Shown here: positions 39,257 through 49,486 of the stretch, in pieces
Position numbering within the stretch: the first letter of the stretch is position 1
Layout of the letters: each line of letters begins with the position of its first letter
Assembly: GCF_001426865.1 (NCBI RefSeq)
Contig: NZ_LMFO01000009.1
Span: forward strand, 1 to 64,000
Source of the DNA: Paenibacillus sp. Root52
GTDB lineage: Bacteria > Bacillota > Bacilli > Paenibacillales > Paenibacillaceae
Direction of reading: 5' to 3'
DNA: 64,000 nucleotides
Program-made: the position numbers and the translations under genes
The notes under the pieces: model-generated
What the model saw: only the letters and a program-made list of their open reading frames with translations
What the model was told of the DNA's origin: nothing
Databases searched by the model: none

Positions 39257-39357
39257 CGTTTCAGGGTCAAGCAATGCAACATTTTGGAATTTGCTCCGTC
39301 TGTTAAGGTATCAAATCACTTTGAATTTGAGATGTTAACTACAAGGAGGCTACGATC

Positions 39358-40110
39358 ATGGGTAAAAAATGGATGAGACCGCTCGGTGCGGTACTGGTGG
39401 CAAGTACATTATTGGTTGGAGGAACAGCTTGGGTTGCTCCAGGGAATTACGCATATGCTGCTGAGGTTCAAGGCGTACAGCAGAACGTAATCAATGTTGT
39501 TGGTAAAGGTGAAATTCAGGTGAAACCGGACATCGCTTATCTATCCATCGGGGTAAATAGTACAGCGGAAACAGCGGCATCAGCTCAAAAAGCAAACGCA
39601 GCCAAAATCCAAAAGGTAACTAATTTGCTGAAGAATAAGTGGAAAATCAGTGAAAATGACATTCAAACAAGTCAATTCTATGTGCAACCTAACTACACAT
39701 ACAGTGAAAAAGATGGACAGCAAGTGAAAGGGTACACAGCTCATCACACATTGACAGTAACCTATCGTGAGATGGATAAAATCGGTGAGTTGTTGGATGC
39801 AGCTTCCCAAGCTGGCGCGAATAACATTGAAAATGTACGGTTTACTGTAGAGAACCCAGAGAACTATGAATCTCAAGTGATTGAGAAGGCTGTAGCTAAC
39901 GCGGATGTAAAAGCTGGAGCGATTGCGAAGGCGGTTAAACGTCAGTTGGGTGCAGTATTATCTGTGAGCCAGCCTGATGCTAACGTGCCTGTATTCTATG
40001 CATCGGAGAGTTTGATGTCCAAAGCTACGGATACCGCAGCGGGTACTGAAATTGAAACCGGTCAGGTTAAAGTAAGTACAACACTGAACATCACATATGA
40101 GATGAAGTAA
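39358..40110 (+). CDS. Secreted SIMPL-domain (DUF541) protein
   Basis: The 250-residue protein has an N-terminal signal peptide (charged MGKKWMRP, hydrophobic stretch, AYAAE cleavage region near 35) and one SIMPL domain. The domain begins with INVVGKGEIQVKPDIAYLSIGV and includes YTAHHTLTVTYRE. Members bind or stabilise proteins outside the membrane, and their exact function is unknown. It stands alone between two terminators. Confidence 0.88.
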   Translation: MGKKWMRPLGAVLVASTLLVGGTAWVAPGNYAYAAEVQGVQQNVINVVGKGEIQVKPDIAYLSIGVNSTAETAASAQKANAAKIQKVTNLLKNKWKISENDIQTSQFYVQPNYTYSEKDGQQVKGYTAHHTLTVTYREMDKIGELLDAASQAGANNIENVRFTVENPENYESQVIEKAVANADVKAGAIAKAVKRQLGAVLSVSQPDANVPVFYASESLMSKATDTAAGTEIETGQVKVSTTLNITYEMK

Positions 40111-40145
40111 GATACGTTGTTCATATTTAGATATTTTGTATAAAC

Positions 40146-40188
40146 AAGCGACCACCTGCTCTACGCAGGTGGTCGCTTTGCTTTTTTT
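40146..40188. terminator. Strong terminator between convergent genes
   Basis: AAGCGACCACCTGC pairs with GCAGGTGGTCGCTT around TCTAC, with a T-rich tail on the plus strand (TTTGCTTTTTTTT). It can serve both the SIMPL gene and the minus-strand gene. Confidence 0.9.
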
Positions 40189-40315
40189 TAATATTGCAGA
40201 TGAGATCTACATTGTTTTGCCCATGATACAGCTTAACGGTTAGTGTGTTGCAAGTGGGCGAAATTCAAGATTTATTTGCGTTCATCGTGAAGTTTTAAGT
40301 GGATTGCTAGTGGGC

Positions 40316-42250
40316 CTAGAATCGATTAGGGTCAAAGACCGGTAGTTGAAGTTTATATGCAAGATAGACCTCCGGATTGTAAGGAATGGCGATGGTTGCT
40401 ACTCCGTTTTCCAATACATCGGTTGGTATAGCGGTGGATGTTGCCTCGTATCTATTGAGCATATCCACCGGAATGTCCATTAGCACTTTGCTGTAATCGT
40501 TGCTTAATATCTTCACATGGAGCATCTCTCCATTATTCTTATAATTCTGCATCCGAATTCTTAACGTGCGATTGTGATTCAACACAACTTCTATATTACG
40601 AAATACAGCGCGATCAGGATTGCTCATCTCATAAGGTTGAGTACCTACAAAAGAAGCAGATTCCCCGGTTACCTGCTTTACTTCTTCCACAGTTGCTCGA
40701 TAAGCGAGTGGTGCAGGTGTCATGGCAGCATCCGTTTTACGTTCCTCATCACTGAATTGTAGCTCGGTATTCATGACATGTTTGCTTGCAATGGATACTT
40801 TAAGTCCAAGATCCTTGTTCCATTGCCCCAGTGGAAGATAAACCTTACCCCCGACAACCTGTTGCTTGCTTTGACTCACGGCTAGCTTACTGGTTCTGCT
40901 ATTCCGCTCAAATAACAGGTCTCCCCCTTGAATTTCATATTTAATATGGAAGGCATTCGTGAACTCCTCTAAAGGAACATAATATAAGCCATTCATGTAG
41001 AACGTAGGTTGTCCGTTATAACGAAGCATGCCTTCACCAGAGGTGATTGCTACAGGTAGTGTCAAAAAGAACATGCCTTCATACGAGAAGGAGTCCCAAT
41101 AATTCACCCAATCTCTATATTGACTATACTCAATCTTAAAGTGTTTTCCTTCCGGAATATAGTAGAAGGAAGGTGGGTATGCCTGTGGGTTAGAGAAATA
41201 ATAATCGATGACATACAAATCATCTGAGGCCCATTGTATTCCTTCCACGCTCGCCCGGTACAAGCTTTCGTAGGATCGAACCTGCTTCAATGTTTTGAGA
41301 TCATATACAAGCACTTTGCTTGCCTTAGTTTTCTTGATTCCTACCGAGGGATCAGCGATCAATACCAAATACTTAAGATTAGGCGAGACGAATGTTTTTA
41401 CATCTCTGACTTCGCCTTTAAAAAGTGAGGTCGCTTTTCCGCCGCGAATCCCCTCTACAACCGCACGGTAGGTCTGTTCTTTATAAGTGCTGGTCCACTT
41501 AATTTTTGTGTCTCCTGCCATAAACGTCTTACTGGAGACAGGTTGTTTGGTGTCGTACACAATGTCATTTTTGGTTACTTTCACGGGGCTACCCTTTAAT
41601 CCGCCGAATAAGAGGGTGAAGCAACTGGTGAATTTTGCGTCAGGGCAGTATACACCAAAAGGTGTGGACGAAGTTGAACGATTTGTACTGAATTTAGTAT
41701 CTGTCACATCTTGGCTCGTAATAATGCTGCCATTGGATAAAACTCGTTTGTTATCTACAAGGGAATAGTACTGGGTATCACCGTTATCCGATCTTACGGA
41801 GTACAGCCCTTGTTTGGCCCAAAGTTTGAGCCATTTGTTGGATTTGATCTCTGTGATTTTGCGAAGCTTAATGGAGGCATAGTCATATTCATAAATGACG
41901 GCACCTGTGTTCAGGTAGGCTAATGTATAAGCCTTCAAACCTTGTGGGGTGTCTACGACAACACCGTCTTGTTGGTTGAATCCGTTAGTCGATGTGAATC
42001 GATATGAAGAGGGCTGCAACGATGAGTCGGTGAAATCATACTCCTTAACCTTTTTCATACCTGTGTCATAACTAATTACCGTTGTCCGTACAGTGACTTG
42101 CTGTTGTCTTTCATCAAATATGTAGGTTGTGCGGTGTCTTACTTTTTCCTTGCTACCTTCTGTAGCTGCTGCTGAATGTCCAGTCTCGGGATGAATTGTG
42201 AGCAATAGGGAACAGATCAACAACAGGGCAATACATTTCCTAATAATCAT
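40316..42250 (-). CDS. Secreted protein with propeller-like region and copper-amine-oxidase-N-like domain
   Basis: The 644-residue exported protein has a signal peptide MIIRKCIALLLICSLLLTIH ending near HSAAA. The middle part (about 40-400) has repeated beta-strand units with Tyr/Asp-rich ends, suggestive of a beta-propeller. About 425-530 resembles the copper amine oxidase N-terminal (stalk) domain (YVPLEEF, KVYLPLGQWNKDLG). Function unknown; it is probably surface or cell-wall associated. ATG 42250 is chosen because AGAGGAAACG precedes it; the 42277 start has no site. Confidence 0.75.
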   Translation of the reverse strand: MIIRKCIALLLICSLLLTIHPETGHSAAATEGSKEKVRHRTTYIFDERQQQVTVRTTVISYDTGMKKVKEYDFTDSSLQPSSYRFTSTNGFNQQDGVVVDTPQGLKAYTLAYLNTGAVIYEYDYASIKLRKITEIKSNKWLKLWAKQGLYSVRSDNGDTQYYSLVDNKRVLSNGSIITSQDVTDTKFSTNRSTSSTPFGVYCPDAKFTSCFTLLFGGLKGSPVKVTKNDIVYDTKQPVSSKTFMAGDTKIKWTSTYKEQTYRAVVEGIRGGKATSLFKGEVRDVKTFVSPNLKYLVLIADPSVGIKKTKASKVLVYDLKTLKQVRSYESLYRASVEGIQWASDDLYVIDYYFSNPQAYPPSFYYIPEGKHFKIEYSQYRDWVNYWDSFSYEGMFFLTLPVAITSGEGMLRYNGQPTFYMNGLYYVPLEEFTNAFHIKYEIQGGDLLFERNSRTSKLAVSQSKQQVVGGKVYLPLGQWNKDLGLKVSIASKHVMNTELQFSDEERKTDAAMTPAPLAYRATVEEVKQVTGESASFVGTQPYEMSNPDRAVFRNIEVVLNHNRTLRIRMQNYKNNGEMLHVKILSNDYSKVLMDIPVDMLNRYEATSTAIPTDVLENGVATIAIPYNPEVYLAYKLQLPVFDPNRF

Positions 42251-42595
42251 ATAACGTTTCCTCTTTCCTCTTCTCATATTGTCTTTTTTTCAAAAGGTGT
42301 GCGGGTTAACCCTAATTCATAATATCGGTGAGTTTACTCATGTTGTTTAATGAATTATTGGATGGGTTGAACGCTGTTTATCGTTCATTTGGTATCTTTT
42401 TTGTATATATGTTCGTGACAAAACGGTCATTTTCGGTGCAATTTATTTCAAGTTAATCGTCAAGATTGTAACTGGAGCTGTAAACCTTTCCTCAAATGGG
42501 TTAATTATAATAAAGAGGTGAGCGTATGAGGCGTTGTCGTTCAAAATACATACGCAATGAACCCTTAGTGCGAATTTAGAGAGGAGTTTTTATAT
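42251..42595. other. Divergent intergenic region
   Basis: These 345 bases separate two divergent genes for secreted proteins and must hold both promoters. I can point to the ribosome sites at its two ends (AGAGGAAACG on the minus strand, GAGAGGAG at 42579-42586 on the plus strand), but I see no convincing operator or -35/-10 pair. Confidence 0.4.
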
Positions 42596-43693
42596 ATGAC
42601 ATCATGGAAGAAATGGACAAGTGCGTTGCTGGCAGCTGGAATTATTGTAGGTAGCGGAGCAGGGTGGCAGGAAGGTTCGGTTCAAGCAGCTTCTGTCTCA
42701 TCCAAAGTGACGGCACCTATCGAAGTAACGCTGAAATCCGCAGGTAAGACGCTGACTCAAAAAGGGCTTCTGCAGGGTGGATCTACATGGGTATCTCTAA
42801 CTGCGGTCAAAGATGTTGCCGGCGGAACGTTAACGTATGACGCGAAGAACAAAGAGTATACGCTGGCCGCAGCTAACAATAAGATGAGAATTAGTCTAGC
42901 TGATGGATCACCAATGCTTAGAGTGAATAACTACTATCCGGGCGTTGAGGCGAAGCTGATTCAAGGGCGTTTATACATTCCTTTCTCAGCGATGAGAGAT
43001 TATCTGGGAGTACAAGGAAGCTGGAATGGGCAAACGAAGACGTTGACACTTAGTAAAGTGAAGCAGAACAATGTAACGGTAAAAGCAACTACGGTGAAAG
43101 TGAATGTGAAAAATGCTGAAGTGGATATTCAATATCCGCAAGTAAGTGGACTTGGCAATGACAAGGCTGAAGCGGCAATCAATAAAGTGCTGAAGGATGA
43201 GGCTGATACATTTGTAGCAGACTTCAAGAAGCAAGCTGGTGAATATGGAGCTGCCACTGCGGATCGCCCATATGCTTTTGAGAGCACATATGTTGTGACA
43301 TATAACGAAAATGGCGTGCTGGGACTCATTACACAGCGCTATGAGGACTACGCGGGAGCTCATGGCATGACGTTCCGTACAGGACACACATTTGATCTAG
43401 CAACGGGCAAAGAACTGACGCTGAATGACGTGCTTCAAAACAATACAGCGATGCGTGACACGCTTGGCAAAAAAGTAGGAACTCAGCTTAAAGCACGTGG
43501 CGGTTACCTGGACGGATATACTGGTTTGAACAAAGATCAGGACTTCTACGTTACGCCAACAGGTATTGTCGTGTTCTTCCAACTGTATGAGTACACTGCA
43601 TATGCTGAAGGGTTCCCAGAGTTCCCATTCACGTACAAAGAAGTGCTTCCTAAAGGTGCAACGCCATTCAGTGGAGTAGCGGCTGAAAAGTAA
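42596..43693 (+). CDS. Secreted protein with copper-amine-oxidase-N-like, DUF4163 and DUF3298-like domains
   Basis: The 365-residue protein has a signal peptide to about 32 (VQAAS). Next comes a copper amine oxidase N-like domain at about 40-155 (GRLYIPFSAMRDYLGV), then a region at about 160-345 like the DUF4163/DUF3298 pair of RsiV and PdaC (YAGAHGMTFRTGHTFDLATG, LTLNDVL). In RsiV this pair binds lysozyme, and in PdaC it precedes a deacetylase. Here it stands without an enzyme, so a cell-wall binding or sensing role is only a guess. Confidence 0.8.
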   Translation: MTSWKKWTSALLAAGIIVGSGAGWQEGSVQAASVSSKVTAPIEVTLKSAGKTLTQKGLLQGGSTWVSLTAVKDVAGGTLTYDAKNKEYTLAAANNKMRISLADGSPMLRVNNYYPGVEAKLIQGRLYIPFSAMRDYLGVQGSWNGQTKTLTLSKVKQNNVTVKATTVKVNVKNAEVDIQYPQVSGLGNDKAEAAINKVLKDEADTFVADFKKQAGEYGAATADRPYAFESTYVVTYNENGVLGLITQRYEDYAGAHGMTFRTGHTFDLATGKELTLNDVLQNNTAMRDTLGKKVGTQLKARGGYLDGYTGLNKDQDFYVTPTGIVVFFQLYEYTAYAEGFPEFPFTYKEVLPKGATPFSGVAAEK

Positions 43694-43796
43694 GAGAAGA
43701 AACGTTATCATATGTTCAATAAATTATTGGATGTATCACGTATAGAACAGAAGCTTAACGACGCGTAGTTGCAGTTGCTATCATCATAAAATCACA

Positions 43797-43832
43797 AAAA
43801 AACCCCACCATTCGTAGAATGGTGGGATTTTA
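43797..43832. terminator. Bidirectional terminator
   Basis: CCCACCATTC pairs with GAATGGTGGG around GTA, with an A-run before it and TTTTATT after it. It lies between the converging gene for the secreted protein and clpP. Confidence 0.92.
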
Positions 43833-43892
43833 TTAGTTCATAGTTAGAAGCCAAGAAGGCTTCAACTCATGACTTTATAGGTGAGTTCACGA

Positions 43893-44489
43893 TTATACGC
43901 CTTCTGAACCTACTCTTTCGATAACTTTATCAATGATACCATAATCGGCAGCTTCAGCAGCACTCATGAAGTAGTCACGATCTGTATCTTTCTCGATACG
44001 CTCCAGGGGTTGACCGGAACGCTCGGAGATGATGCGGTTCAATGTGTCACGCATTTTCAGAATGCGACGAGCACGAATTTCGATATCTGTAGCTTGACCT
44101 TGTGCTCCACCAAGTGGTTGGTGAATCATGATCTCACTGTTAGGCAATGCAAATCGTTTACCTTTGGCACCCGCATTAAGCAAGAATGCGCCCATGGAAG
44201 CTGCCATACCTACGCAGATTGTAGATACATCTGGTTTGATGAATTGCATTGTATCGTAAATGGCCATACCGGCTGTGATGGATCCGCCTGGGCTGTTGAT
44301 GTATAAGTGAATGTCTTTCTCTGGATCTTCTGCAGCCAAGAATAACATCTGTGCCATAATGGCATTCGCCACAACGTCATTCACGTCGCTGCCAAGGAAG
44401 ATGATACGATCCTTCAGCAATCTGGAATAGATGTCATAGGCCCGCTCACCGCGGTTGCTCTGTTCAACGACCATTGGAATATAACTCAC
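43893..44489 (-). CDS. clpP: ATP-dependent Clp protease proteolytic subunit
   Basis: The 198-residue serine peptidase has the catalytic triad Ser98 ([11 protein letters not shown]), His123 (MIHQPLGG) and Asp172 (DTDRDYF), at the positions usual for ClpP. It forms the tetradecamer that ClpC, ClpX and ClpE feed. A CtsR box lies 94 bases upstream. Sequence length and motifs are normal. Confidence 0.98.
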   Translation of the reverse strand: MSYIPMVVEQSNRGERAYDIYSRLLKDRIIFLGSDVNDVVANAIMAQMLFLAAEDPEKDIHLYINSPGGSITAGMAIYDTMQFIKPDVSTICVGMAASMGAFLLNAGAKGKRFALPNSEIMIHQPLGGAQGQATDIEIRARRILKMRDTLNRIISERSGQPLERIEKDTDRDYFMSAAEAADYGIIDKVIERVGSEGV

Positions 44490-44582
44490 GTGAAAAACCT
44501 CCTCGGAAATGTAAATGTTAAATTGGTGTTTATATTTAAACTGTTACCGTATTACCCACATCATAAACAATTCCAAACAAAA

Positions 44583-44599
44583 AGTCAAAGAAAGTCAAA
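44583..44599. promoter_or_regulatory. CtsR operator upstream of clpP
   Basis: AGTCAAAGAAAGTCAAA matches the CtsR heptad direct repeat (RGTCAAA-N3-RGTCAAA) at all its conserved positions. CtsR represses clp genes in low-GC Gram-positives and releases them on heat stress. It lies about 94 bases upstream of the clpP start on the minus strand. Confidence 0.85.
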
Positions 44600-44668
44600 C
44601 TAACTTTGAAAAAAAAGAAACCTTTCCGGTTTCATTGGTTAAAAGGGTTATGTACTACGAAATAAGAA

Positions 44669-44743
44669 TGGCGCGCCCGCCAAGAATCGAACTTGGATCT
44701 CAGGCTTCGGAGGCCTACGTCATATCCATTGGACCACGGGCGC
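44669..44743 (-). tRNA. tRNA-Arg (CCG)
   Basis: On the minus strand the acceptor GCGCCCG pairs with CGGGCGC, the anticodon CCG is in loop CTCCGAA, the T-loop is GTTCGATTC and CCA is encoded. It is a lone tRNA gene upstream of clpP. Confidence 0.95.
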
Positions 44744-44977
44744 ACATGAATTGTTGGCTACTCTTTCGTAGCACGGATGCTTGCACATCAATGAGCTTCA
44801 AATATGTGACAGCATTAATGATTATATCTTAAGCGTGGTCGAAATGCAAGCAAATGATCAGCCTCGTGGTTTGGAATACAACGAAAATGATCATGCTGAA
44901 GATAAGTGGATAAAGAACGCATTTAAGTACATGCTATAAGAGGTTTTGCACATGTTGAGCAAGGTAGGGATGGAGCC

Positions 44978-45013
44978 ATATATAGATGATAATTTAGTCT
45001 TTCTTCTATATAT
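44978..45013. repeat. Inverted repeat between tRNA-Arg and cggR
   Basis: ATATATAGA and TCTATATAT form a 9-bp inverted repeat with an 18-base AT-rich loop. It has no T-tail and its role is unknown. Apart from this and the cggR control region, 44744-45225 shows nothing I can name. Confidence 0.35.
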
Positions 45014-45111
45014 AGTGTGAAACAGATTCAACGCCTACGAGAAGCTCAAGATTGTGAAAATAAGCGCGTACAAGCTTAGAGAAACGTTATGAAATGGGGC
45101 ATTTGAAACAC

Positions 45112-45181
45112 TTGCATGTCGCGTCAGTTTTAGGTAGAATAGACGTGGGACTTAAAAAGTTAACCCGGGACATTTTGAGGC
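45112..45181 (+). promoter_or_regulatory. cggR promoter and CggR operator
   Basis: TAGAAT (45135-45140) is a good -10, with TTGCAT 17 bases upstream as a weak -35. Two GGGAC half-sites start at 45147 and 45167, exactly 20 bases apart. That is the same spacing as the tandem CGGGAC-type repeats bound by CggR in Bacillus subtilis. They overlap the expected transcription start. Fructose 1,6-bisphosphate would relieve the repression (family knowledge). Confidence 0.75.
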
Positions 45182-45225
45182 CATGAAAGAGAGCTTGGAA
45201 CGAGAAGCTTGCGGGAGTGGAAAGC

Positions 45226-46251
45226 ATGCGAAAGATTTTAGAAGTGCAAAAGCAGCTTCTGCCTGATCTCATGGATATCTTGAAGAAGAGGTATACGATT
45301 CTACACCAAATCATGTTATCGGATGTGATTGGACGAAGAACGTTAGCTAATTCCATGCAGATGACCGAGCGGGTTCTGAGGGCTGAGACCGATCTATTAA
45401 AGGCTCAGGGACTTATTGAAATTGACAGTACAGGAATGAAGATCAGCGAGGCAGGTCATGATTTGCTGCAGCAGTTAGAGCCCGTTGCCAAAGAGCTGTT
45501 CGGATTATCCGAACTGGAAGAGCGCATCAAGCAAGCCTACGGTCTGCAAAAGGTAGTCGTTGTTCCTGGCGATTCGGACGTATCTCCATTTGCCAAACGG
45601 GAACTGGGCAAGGCCGGAGCAAAGGCTCTTGGCAATATTATGAATGATAACGACGTTGTTGCCGTAACTGGCGGTTCAACAACGGCTGAAGTTGCAGAGC
45701 AGCTTAATCCGCCAACACCACTCAAAGGTGTCTGGTTCGTCCCTGCACGCGGTGGACTAGGAGAAAGCCTCGAAATTCAGGCCAATACGATCGCATCCAC
45801 GATGGCAAAACGGGTAGGAGCACAATACAAACTCCTGCATGTACCGGATTTGCTTAGTGACCATGCCTATGAATCCCTTGTTCAAGATCCGGGTGTCCAG
45901 GAGATTCTGCAGCTGATTAGACAATCGCGCATCGTTATTCACGGAATCGGTGATGCCGTGGAGATGGCACGGCGACGTAAACTTGCTACAGAGATCGTGG
46001 AAGAGCTTCAGGAGCAAGGAGCCGTATCGGAATCATTCGGTTATTATTTTAATGATCAGGGTAACGTGGTTCACACCATGCTTACACTCGGCATGCGACT
46101 TCAAGATATCGAACGAACCGATGTAGTGATCGGGATTGCGGGTGGCAAAAGCAAAGCGGCTGCCATTCACTCCGTGCTTAGATTCGGCCAGGAAGATATA
46201 TTGATTATTGATGAGGCTGCTGCCAAAGTCATCGTTGCCGAACTGGAATAG
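45226..46251 (+). CDS. cggR: Central glycolytic genes regulator CggR
   Basis: This 341-residue SorC/DeoR-type repressor has an N-terminal winged-helix (about 15-75, GRRTLANSMQMTERVLRAE) and a sugar-phosphate-binding domain (ALGNIMNDNDVVAVTGGSTT, VPARGGLGESLEIQANTIA, GIGDA). It represses itself and the downstream glycolytic genes unless fructose 1,6-bisphosphate is present. The start is ATG 45226 behind GGGAGTGG. It precedes gapA as in Bacillus. Confidence 0.96.
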   Translation: MRKILEVQKQLLPDLMDILKKRYTILHQIMLSDVIGRRTLANSMQMTERVLRAETDLLKAQGLIEIDSTGMKISEAGHDLLQQLEPVAKELFGLSELEERIKQAYGLQKVVVVPGDSDVSPFAKRELGKAGAKALGNIMNDNDVVAVTGGSTTAEVAEQLNPPTPLKGVWFVPARGGLGESLEIQANTIASTMAKRVGAQYKLLHVPDLLSDHAYESLVQDPGVQEILQLIRQSRIVIHGIGDAVEMARRRKLATEIVEELQEQGAVSESFGYYFNDQGNVVHTMLTLGMRLQDIERTDVVIGIAGGKSKAAAIHSVLRFGQEDILIIDEAAAKVIVAELE

Positions 46252-46362
46252 GAATTTGTTTTCTAGAACACTTCAAATTTGTTGTCTTGACGGACTTCAC
46301 GGTCTGTCTTGAATATATAGCTTCATAAAAAAATTCAATCAAAACTTGGGAGGAACTTACTC

Positions 46363-47370
46363 ATGATTAAAGTAGGTATTAACGGTTTTGGACGTATTGG
46401 TCGCTTGGCATTCCGTCGTATTCAAAATGTAGAGGGCATTGAAGTTGTAGCAATCAACGACTTGACTGATGCTAAAATGCTGGCTCATTTGCTTAAATAT
46501 GATACAACTCAAGGTCGCTTCGATGGCGATGTTGAAGTACATGATGGCTTCTTCAAAGTGAACGGCAAAGAAGTTAAAGTATTGGCTAACCGCAACCCAG
46601 AAGAACTTCCTTGGGGAGACCTCGGTGTAGATATCGTTCTGGAATGTACTGGTTTCTTCACAACTAAAGAAGCTGCTGAGAAACACTTGAAAGGTGGAGC
46701 TAAGAAAGTTGTTATCTCCGCACCAGCTACTGGCGACATGAAAACCATCGTTTACAACGTAAACCATGAAATCCTCGACGGTACTGAAACTGTAATCTCC
46801 GGCGCATCTTGCACAACGAACTGCCTGGCACCTATGGCAAAAACTTTGCAAGACAAATTCGGAATCGTTCAAGGTTTGATGACTACAATTCACGCTTACA
46901 CTGGCGACCAAAACACGTTGGATGCTCCACACCCTAAAGGTGACTTCCGTCGTGCTCGCGCAGCGGCTGAAAACATCATCCCTAACACAACTGGTGCTGC
47001 TAAAGCAATCGGTTTGGTTATCCCTGAACTGCAAGGTAAATTGGACGGTGCAGCTCAACGTGTACCAGTAGCTACTGGTTCCCTGACTGAGCTTGTAACT
47101 GTATTGGGTAAAAAAGTTACTGCTGAAGAAGTTAACGCAGTAATGAAAGAAGCTTCCGATCCACAAACTTTCGGATACACTGAAGACGAAATCGTATCTT
47201 CCGATATCCAAGGTATCACTTTCGGATCCCTGTTTGATGCAACTCAAACTAAAGTTCTGACTGTTGGCGACCAACAATTGGTTAAAACTGTAGCTTGGTA
47301 TGACAATGAAATGTCCTACACTGCACAATTGGTTCGCACTTTGGAGCACTTTGCAAAAATGATTAAGTAA
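46363..47370 (+). CDS. gapA: Glyceraldehyde-3-phosphate dehydrogenase, glycolytic
   Basis: The 335-residue NAD enzyme has NGFGRIGR at the N-terminus, Asp33 in INDLTD favouring NAD, and catalytic Cys150 in GASCTTN. Placement behind cggR marks it as GapA (glycolytic) rather than GapB. Codon use is strongly biased, as for very highly expressed genes; this produces a long open antisense frame that is not a gene. The ribosome site is GGGAGGAA. Confidence 0.98.
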   Translation: MIKVGINGFGRIGRLAFRRIQNVEGIEVVAINDLTDAKMLAHLLKYDTTQGRFDGDVEVHDGFFKVNGKEVKVLANRNPEELPWGDLGVDIVLECTGFFTTKEAAEKHLKGGAKKVVISAPATGDMKTIVYNVNHEILDGTETVISGASCTTNCLAPMAKTLQDKFGIVQGLMTTIHAYTGDQNTLDAPHPKGDFRRARAAAENIIPNTTGAAKAIGLVIPELQGKLDGAAQRVPVATGSLTELVTVLGKKVTAEEVNAVMKEASDPQTFGYTEDEIVSSDIQGITFGSLFDATQTKVLTVGDQQLVKTVAWYDNEMSYTAQLVRTLEHFAKMIK

Positions 47371-47385
47371 TATCTGCAATAACAT

Positions 47386-47420
47386 AGAGCGGAAACAGAG
47401 TATTGTTTCCGCTCTTTATA
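47386..47420 (+). terminator. Terminator between gapA and pgk
   Basis: AGAGCGGAAACA pairs with TGTTTCCGCTCT around a 6-base loop and is followed by TTATAT. It probably lets only part of the transcripts go on to pgk, giving gapA higher mRNA levels. Confidence 0.82.
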
Positions 47421-47517
47421 TATCAACCTTTTGCAAATTTCTCAAAAACACCAGGATTGACAAGGGTTTTTCGCTCTTCATTGGTCCACAAAATACATGG
47501 GTGCGGAGGAAATACAG

Positions 47518-48699
47518 ATGAACAAAAAAAGTGTACGTGATATCGAATTGACAGGAAAACGGGCTTTTGTACGTGTAGATTTTAATGTACCGCTCGAAGA
47601 TGGTAAAATTACAGATGACAAGCGTATTCGTGCAACGCTGCCTACGATCAACTTCCTGATCGAAAAAGGTGCTAAAGTCATTTTGGCAAGCCACATGGGT
47701 CGTCCTAACGGCGAAGTGGTTGAATCCTTGCGTTTGACTCCAGCAGCAGAGCGTTTGTCTGAATTGCTTGGTAAAACAGTTGTTAAAGCTGACGATTCCG
47801 TTGGCGAAAAAGTTAAAGCTCAAATCGCTGAATTGAACAACGGTGACGTATTGTTGCTTGAAAATGTTCGTTTCCACGCAGGCGAAGAGAAAAATGATCC
47901 AGAACTGGCAAAACAATTTGCCGAACTGGCTGACGTTTTCGTTAACGATGCGTTTGGTGCAGCACACAGAGCACATGCTTCAACAGAAGGTATCGCTCAC
48001 TTGTTGCCGGCTGTATCTGGTTTGTTGATGGAAAAAGAACTTGAAGTGTTGGGTAAAGCAATTTCCAACCCTGAGCGTCCTTTCACAGCAATCATCGGTG
48101 GTTCTAAAGTTAAGGACAAAATCGATGTGATCGACAACCTGTTGAACATTGCAGACAACGTAATCATCGGCGGAGGTCTGTCTTACACGTTCATGAAGGC
48201 TCAAGGTCATGAAGTAGGTCAATCCCTGTTGGATGAGTCCAAATTGGATGTTGCTCTGGGCTTCATCGAAAAAGCGAAAAAACTGGGCAAAAACTTCTAT
48301 TTGCCAGTAGATATCGTGATTTCCGATGATTTCAGTGCGAATGCAAACACGAAAATCGTAGAAGTTGGCGATATTCCTGCAGATTGGGAAGGTATCGACA
48401 TCGGTCCTAAAACACGTGAGATCTATGCTGACGTTGTTAAAAACTCTAAACTCGTTGTATGGAACGGACCTATGGGCGTATTCGAAATCGAGCCATTCTC
48501 CCACGGTACACGTGCGGTAGCACAAGCTTGCGCTGAGACAGAAGCTTACACTGTAATCGGTGGCGGCGACTCCGCAGCAGCAGCAGAGAAGTTCAAATTG
48601 GCTGACAAAATGAACCACATCTCCACAGGTGGCGGTGCATCCCTCGAATTCATGGAAGGCAAAGTGCTTCCAGGCGTAGTTGCATTGAACGACAAATAA
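47518..48699 (+). CDS. pgk: Phosphoglycerate kinase
   Basis: The 393-residue enzyme makes ATP from 1,3-bisphosphoglycerate. It shows the signature [23 protein letters not shown], the hinge and nucleotide site ([11 protein letters not shown]) and the C-terminal [12 protein letters not shown] and [10 protein letters not shown]. The start is ATG 47518 behind GCGGAGGA; a 7-codon in-frame extension has no site. Confidence 0.98.
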   Translation: MNKKSVRDIELTGKRAFVRVDFNVPLEDGKITDDKRIRATLPTINFLIEKGAKVILASHMGRPNGEVVESLRLTPAAERLSELLGKTVVKADDSVGEKVKAQIAELNNGDVLLLENVRFHAGEEKNDPELAKQFAELADVFVNDAFGAAHRAHASTEGIAHLLPAVSGLLMEKELEVLGKAISNPERPFTAIIGGSKVKDKIDVIDNLLNIADNVIIGGGLSYTFMKAQGHEVGQSLLDESKLDVALGFIEKAKKLGKNFYLPVDIVISDDFSANANTKIVEVGDIPADWEGIDIGPKTREIYADVVKNSKLVVWNGPMGVFEIEPFSHGTRAVAQACAETEAYTVIGGGDSAAAAEKFKLADKMNHISTGGGASLEFMEGKVLPGVVALNDK

Positions 48700-49485
<786 letters not shown>

Positions 49486-49486
49486 G

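Noticed and set aside
46287-46315. Separate gapA promoter (TTGACG with a TGAATA -10)
   Set aside because: The -10 is poor. CggR-regulated operons usually read through from cggR, so I did not list it as a feature.
46357-47385. 342-codon antisense frame over gapA
   Set aside because: It arises from the strongly biased codon use of gapA, which avoids certain triplets. It has no ribosome site and no recognisable protein features. The same applies to long antisense frames over msmX, pgk, tpiA, gpmI and eno.
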